DNA of 64,000 nucleotides, from contig VXML01000093.1 of assembly GCA_009841115.1 (NCBI GenBank), positions 61,372-125,371 of the forward strand, written 5' to 3'. Numbering within the stretch: the first letter of the stretch is position 1; the number at the start of each line of letters is the position of its first letter. This DNA comes from Gemmatimonadota bacterium. Its GTDB lineage: Bacteria > Latescibacterota > UBA2968 > UBA8231. Shown here piece after piece: positions 60,376-64,000 of the stretch. The position numbers were made by a program, and so were the translations under genes. The notes beneath the pieces are model-generated. The model saw nothing but the letters and a program-made list of their open reading frames with translations, had not been told where the DNA came from and made no database searches.

Positions 60376-61164
60376 ATGTCGCCAATTAAACCGACGCTAG
60401 ACGACGATGGTGTCATGGACTTTGTCGCCTCCGGTTTGGTCGTCCTCGAAAGCGTCATTGACGAGAACTTCAACCGCTGCTGCGACGACCTCGCTCCCGG
60501 CAATTGCGACGCCTTTATCGCCTCGGACGACTACACCCAGCAGGTGCTCTTGCATCCCCAAGTCGCCGGGGTCGCGCGCTCGCTGTTGGGCGAGGATTTC
60601 TTAGTGCCCCGAGGCGGCCACCACCACTTTTTCAAGGAGCCGCACCTCGGCCAGACTTGGCATTCGGACGGGCTTTCGGGCAGTGGCTACGACGTCTTTG
60701 AACTCCAGTGCTACTACTACCCTCACAGCGTCGCGCTCGCCGATGGGCCAACTATGGTTCTACCCGGCTCGCATTGCCGCGCCGTCGATCGCGAGGCCAT
60801 AGCTCACTACGGCGATATCCGCGGCCAAGTCTCGCTGACGGTGCCGGCTGGCACTGTGGTGCTGACCCGCTATGGCATCTGGCACAAGGCCGGACCCAAA
60901 ACCAACAACCGCGCCCGCAGCATGATCAAGTTTTCCTACCACCGCACGGCTGCACCACAGCGAGACTGGCTCTGCGATGCGGCGGAAATTCCCGCCTATC
61001 GCGATCGCCTGCGTCTGCCCTACGTAACCGAAGTTGAATCCTACCGCGACCGGGTGCGGCGCATCCGCACTTGGAACTGGCTTTGCGGTATTGACCAAGA
61101 AGTCGCGCTGCGCTGGGAAAGGTCGCAGCCGGTTTCCGAACTGATAAAGGAAGGTACTCCATGA
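60376..61164 (+). CDS. Phytanoyl-CoA dioxygenase (PhyH) family protein, second copy
   Basis: 262 residues, ATG after AGGAGGAA. Fe(II)/2-oxoglutarate site: HxD in TWHSDGLSGSGYD, distal His in VLTRYGIWHKAGPKTNNRAR, with Arg in that segment for 2-oxoglutarate. The core FELQCYYYPHSVALADGPTM fits the jelly-roll. Distinct from the copy at 21332. Its stop overlaps the next start (ATGA), so it is coupled to the mannonate-dehydratase-like gene. Probably acts on the same sugar-acid-related compound; substrate unknown. Confidence 0.88.
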   Translation: MSPIKPTLDDDGVMDFVASGLVVLESVIDENFNRCCDDLAPGNCDAFIASDDYTQQVLLHPQVAGVARSLLGEDFLVPRGGHHHFFKEPHLGQTWHSDGLSGSGYDVFELQCYYYPHSVALADGPTMVLPGSHCRAVDREAIAHYGDIRGQVSLTVPAGTVVLTRYGIWHKAGPKTNNRARSMIKFSYHRTAAPQRDWLCDAAEIPAYRDRLRLPYVTEVESYRDRVRRIRTWNWLCGIDQEVALRWERSQPVSELIKEGTP

Positions 61165-62216
61165 CCACTAACAGACCCTACGCATTGCGCGCCGTCCCCG
61201 GTTTGTACGCCAGCAAACCGGGAATCCAAGTCGCCGTTCAGACCTCGCACAAGGCCAGCGACGAGGATCTGCAATTCTTTCAACAACTCGGCGTCGAGTG
61301 GGTCATGCTCGGCATTGACGACCCGGCGTTGCACAGCGTCGAACACTACAAGCAGTTTGCCGCGCGCTTTGCCGCCTATGGCCTACAGATATATCGCATC
61401 GCCAATCACGCGGTCCACAACGTTCCGGAGATTACGCTCAATCTGCCCGGCCGCGACGAGAAAGTCGCAGAGCTAATCCAATTCATCCGCGACCTCGGTG
61501 CCGCTGGCATCCGCTACCACACGTACGCCCACATGGGCAATGGCATCTGGAGCACCGGCCGCACCACTCGCCGCGGCGGCATGAGCGCGCGCACCCTCGA
61601 CATCAAAAACGCCACAGGGCGCTGGGGCAGCGAGACGTTTACCGGCGACTTGACCCACGGACGCGCCTATACGGAAGATGAACTGTGGGAAAATTACGAG
61701 TACATGATCCGCAAGGTCGCGCCGGTTGCCGAGGAAGCTGGAGTCTATATCGGCATCCATCCCGACGATCCGCCGGTCTATGCCCTAGGCGGAATACCGC
61801 GCTGCATCTTCGGTAACTTTGCCGGGTACAAACGGGCGATGGACATCGCCGACAGTCCCAATATCGGCGTCTGTCTGTGCGTCGGCTGCTGGTTGGAAGG
61901 GGGCAAGCAGGGCATGGGGGCGTCGGTCGAAGAGGCGGTACACTACTTTGGCGCGCGCAACAAGCTCTTCAAAATTCACTTCCGCAACGTCTCCAACCCC
62001 ATGCCCGACCCGTGGACCGAGACCCTGATGGACGACGGCTATCAGGACATGCACTGCGTGATGCAGGCTTTGCGCGCCGTTGAGTTCGATGGAGCGATCA
62101 TTCCCGACCACATTCCCGATATGCTCGGCGGAAGTCGCGTGGGCGTCGCGTATTCCATCGCCTATATGCGGGCGTTGGTGCAGGCCGTCAACAACGAAAG
62201 CGGTGGCCCGGCCTAG
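61161..62216 (+). CDS. Mannonate dehydratase-like TIM-barrel protein, second copy
   Basis: 351 residues; AAGGAAGG precedes the ATG, which overlaps the PhyH stop. IGIHPDDPPVYALGGIPRCI, LCVGCWLEGGKQGMGAS, LFKIHFRNVSNPMPDPWTET and IIPDHIPDMLGGSRVGVAYS are the UxuA-like metal-site and barrel segments. Homologous to the 57817-58788 protein but longer and well diverged. The product may dehydrate or epimerise a hexonate. Last gene of the plus-strand locus. Confidence 0.83.
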   Translation: MTTNRPYALRAVPGLYASKPGIQVAVQTSHKASDEDLQFFQQLGVEWVMLGIDDPALHSVEHYKQFAARFAAYGLQIYRIANHAVHNVPEITLNLPGRDEKVAELIQFIRDLGAAGIRYHTYAHMGNGIWSTGRTTRRGGMSARTLDIKNATGRWGSETFTGDLTHGRAYTEDELWENYEYMIRKVAPVAEEAGVYIGIHPDDPPVYALGGIPRCIFGNFAGYKRAMDIADSPNIGVCLCVGCWLEGGKQGMGASVEEAVHYFGARNKLFKIHFRNVSNPMPDPWTETLMDDGYQDMHCVMQALRAVEFDGAIIPDHIPDMLGGSRVGVAYSIAYMRALVQAVNNESGGPA

Positions 62217-62313
62217 CCGCGCTTTGAAAATTTCAGTCTCTGATAAAGGGATAAAACATCCAAGAAATTTCAAACTCTATCTCTTTTTTTCTCGTCGGCC
62301 CGATCTGACTATC

Positions 62314-62342
62314 TTGAGTTGTTCACCCATATTACATATATA
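62314..62342 (+). promoter_or_regulatory. Candidate promoter of the EF-hand/discoidin-like gene
   Basis: TTGAGT (62314-62319), 17-base spacer, TATATA (62337-62342), in the 250-bp gap after the sugar-acid locus. A start near 62349 leaves a ~118-base leader. A T-run at 62284-62290 is not preceded by a convincing hairpin. Confidence 0.5.
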
Positions 62343-62466
62343 GAACAGCAAAACGTCCGTAATTAGCCTGACCGGTGCAGACGAGGGAGCGCGCAATTGC
62401 CGCCGGCGTCTTTGTTTTGCCCATCGCAGACAGTCAAGGGTTTACGGTCTCGCGCGGAGGTGTTCG

Positions 62467-64000
62467 ATGATCAGGTTATTGGTAGCGGTGCTCGGCGTCG
62501 CATTCGTACTTTGCAACGGCTATGCCGAAGTCAAGCGGTGGCGAATCGGCGACGATGTGCATCCCTGGATTCTGCGGCCGGTCACCGGTCGCCTCGACTT
62601 GGGTCGCAGTTGGGCTGTTGAGTTGATCGCCGATGACGATGGCGACGGACTCATCGACGAAGACCCAGTCGAACTGATTGACAACGACGGCGACGCGCTG
62701 ATCAACGAAGACCCCATCGACGAGCAAGTGGACAATGACGGAGACGGCCAACTCAACGAGGATCCAGTTAACAGAAGGGACGACGATGGCGACGGACTCA
62801 TCGACGAAGACCCGCTGGAACTTTTCGATCTTGATCTCGATGGGCTCATCGACGAGGACGGACCGGATCCTCAGTTCGACAATGACGGCGATGGCCGACT
62901 CAATGAGGACGGGTTGTACACGCTCTTTGACGACGATTGGGACGGCCAACTCAACGAAGACCCAGTCAACGGAATCGACGATGATGGCGACGGACTCATC
63001 GACGAAGACCCATCGCTTCCTGAGCACGGCCAAGGCGTGACCACCTGGCTTCGGCCAGTGCGTCTGGACAGCCTGCGCAACCTCGCCTATCTGCTTAACC
63101 AGCGCTTCAAGGCCGGCGAGTTCGGCGGCATCATCCCCGGCAAGGATCCCCAGCGTCCCTTTATGGTGGTGCCGAGCGAATACGGCTTTCGTCGTGAGAT
63201 CGCCGACCCGATCTCGGCCGACTACTGGGCGACCATGCAGGTAATCGGTCGCGTGGACGCGGAAAAGGCGGTTGACGGCAACCTGCGCACGGAATACGGC
63301 TCCGCCCTTTACGGCCGCGGCGGTGTTGGCATCAACTTGATGGGCTACTACTATCTCAATCGCATCGTCTTTCGCCCACGGCCGACCTTGCCCGCCAGCA
63401 CTATTGCCAATTACTTCATCCGCTACGGCAACCATACCAACATAGACACCCGTTCCGAGACCATCCAAGCGCGCAGAACACTCGTCCCCGTTACCAACGG
63501 TCAATTTAACCCGGTAGTCAAAGATCTCCGATTCGATCCGCCCTTTGTCGCCGGTCGTCTCGACGTAGTCTCGATTGATCCCAGAGGCACCTACGTCGAG
63601 ACGGCCGAAGCAGGTTATTTCGGCGACGGCTATGTCATCGACGGGCGGTACACCTCGGCCATCATTGACGTGGGCACGCCCACCCCGCGCATCCGTCGCT
63701 ACGACCGCGAGATTGAGCAGTTTGCCGGCTCGGATCGCGAGGCGTATGAAAACCAGTTTCCCCTCGATGTGGCCGGCGGCCAAGTCAACTGGGGCAAGGT
63801 GCGCTGGCGCGGCAACCGCGATGGCCGCGACGGCGATGTCCGCATCCAATTCCGCGTGGGCAACACCCTCGACACCCATATATACGCCCGCCGCTTGGGG
63901 CCGGGACTCACGGACACTCAAGACGAAAACGGCAATCCTCTTGACCTGTTTTCCTGGATCAAGCTCCCCGAAGGCCGCGTTCCCGAGCGCGAACTGCAAT
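62467..64000 (+). CDS. Secreted EF-hand-rich member of the discoidin/FlgD-like family, 3' partial (paralogue D)
   Basis: Open to the right edge; 511 complete codons are in the window. The ATG follows GGAGGTG by 5 bases and starts a signal peptide (MIRLLVAVLGVAFVLCNGYA). Residues about 55-185 hold repeated acidic Ca-binding loops: DDDGDGLIDEDP (three close copies), DNDGDGQLNEDPVN and DNDGDGRLNED. After that comes a discoidin-like part (KAVDGNLRTEYGS, GVGINLMGYYYLNRIVFRP, FIRYGNHTN), then VNWGKVRWRGNRDGRDGDVR and IQFRVGNTLDTHIYARRL, the same WG-x-x-R/T-W...R-x-G-N-T block seen in the 5962-12344 paralogues. The C-terminus lies outside, so a FlgD-like module cannot be confirmed. A long minus-strand ORF covers this region but is its in-register antisense. 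Confidence 0.85.
   Translation, partial: MIRLLVAVLGVAFVLCNGYAEVKRWRIGDDVHPWILRPVTGRLDLGRSWAVELIADDDGDGLIDEDPVELIDNDGDALINEDPIDEQVDNDGDGQLNEDPVNRRDDDGDGLIDEDPLELFDLDLDGLIDEDGPDPQFDNDGDGRLNEDGLYTLFDDDWDGQLNEDPVNGIDDDGDGLIDEDPSLPEHGQGVTTWLRPVRLDSLRNLAYLLNQRFKAGEFGGIIPGKDPQRPFMVVPSEYGFRREIADPISADYWATMQVIGRVDAEKAVDGNLRTEYGSALYGRGGVGINLMGYYYLNRIVFRPRPTLPASTIANYFIRYGNHTNIDTRSETIQARRTLVPVTNGQFNPVVKDLRFDPPFVAGRLDVVSIDPRGTYVETAEAGYFGDGYVIDGRYTSAIIDVGTPTPRIRRYDREIEQFAGSDREAYENQFPLDVAGGQVNWGKVRWRGNRDGRDGDVRIQFRVGNTLDTHIYARRLGPGLTDTQDENGNPLDLFSWIKLPEGRVPERELQ
62743..63011 (+). repeat. 198-bp-period DNA repeat encoding EF-hand-like loops
   Basis: GACGGCCAACTCAACGA at 62743 recurs at 62941, and GATGGCGACGGACTCATCGA at 62785 recurs at 62983: the same 198-bp (66-residue) offset. 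A third copy of the second string is at 62637. Nucleotide identity over 20-30 bases points to recent tandem duplication. Confidence 0.75.

Noticed and set aside
62636..63012. CRISPR-like repeat array
   Set aside because: The repeats lie in a coding frame, vary by codon, and the intervals are also coding repeats rather than unique spacers.
62476..63999. 507-codon minus-strand ORF over the right-edge gene
   Set aside because: It is in exact antisense register with the plus-strand ORF, is rich in Val/Ala/Asp from reversed EF-hand codons, and has no signal or ribosome site. The plus frame has a start, GGAGGTG and a signal peptide.

Overview
The window is a chromosomal segment from a Gram-negative bacterium. 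Evidence for an outer membrane: Omp85-type and other beta-barrel proteins, ExbB/ExbD/ExbD/TonB, lipoproteins and parvulin chaperones. It encodes a B12-dependent (class II) ribonucleotide reductase. Its secreted proteins end in FlgD-like Ig modules that open with FTPNGDGxND. Phytanoyl-CoA-dioxygenase-like, Gfo/Idh/MocA and mannonate-dehydratase-like genes are numerous. This mix suggests an uncultivated lineage of, or near, the FCB group (for example Latescibacterota- or Poribacteria-like). That placement is inference; the window holds no rRNA gene.

Left part (1-19.2 kb), cell-surface genes. The window opens inside a plus-strand FG-GAP/VCBS-UnbV protein. A minus-strand block reading 13355 to 1507 encodes a CBM9-like secreted protein, then (after an intrinsic terminator) three paralogous secreted proteins with discoidin-like regions and FlgD-like C-termini, a 903-residue barrel-like protein, and a two-domain parvulin lipoprotein. 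A second minus-strand block (19158 to 13621) has two more FG-GAP/UnbV proteins flanking a 12-repeat TPR protein. A fourth, EF-hand-rich member of the discoidin/FlgD family runs off the right edge (62467-64000); it is open to the window end. The four paralogues plus the barrel protein and parvulin are the best candidate for an undescribed surface system.

19.3-28.4 kb, accessory metabolism: Gfo/Idh/MocA oxidoreductase, amidohydrolase, PhyH-family dioxygenase, a 606-residue unknown, a small CBM9-like protein, then a 1154-residue metalloprotease/beta-propeller/barrel fusion with an overlapping 49-codon ORF.

28.3-57.5 kb, housekeeping: pgsA, recN, xseB, xseA, ymdB, rny, zapA, a ZapB-like coiled coil, pheT, pheS, rplT and rpmI on the minus strand; surE with an Omp85 protein; accD; a TPR-exbB-exbD-exbD-tonB operon; nrdR and nrdJ with a recognisable NrdR box; an MBL hydrolase with map; topA, a XerC/D recombinase, an Ig-like lipoprotein and a pilin-like protein; thyA.

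57.6-62.2 kb: tRNA-Cys and tRNA-Leu, then a probable sugar-acid locus with two mannonate-dehydratase-like TIM barrels, an idonate-dehydrogenase-like enzyme, a second PhyH protein and a 119-residue unknown. Several promoters, terminators, two possible leaderless starts and some inverted repeats can be placed. No insertion sequence, prophage or CRISPR array was seen.
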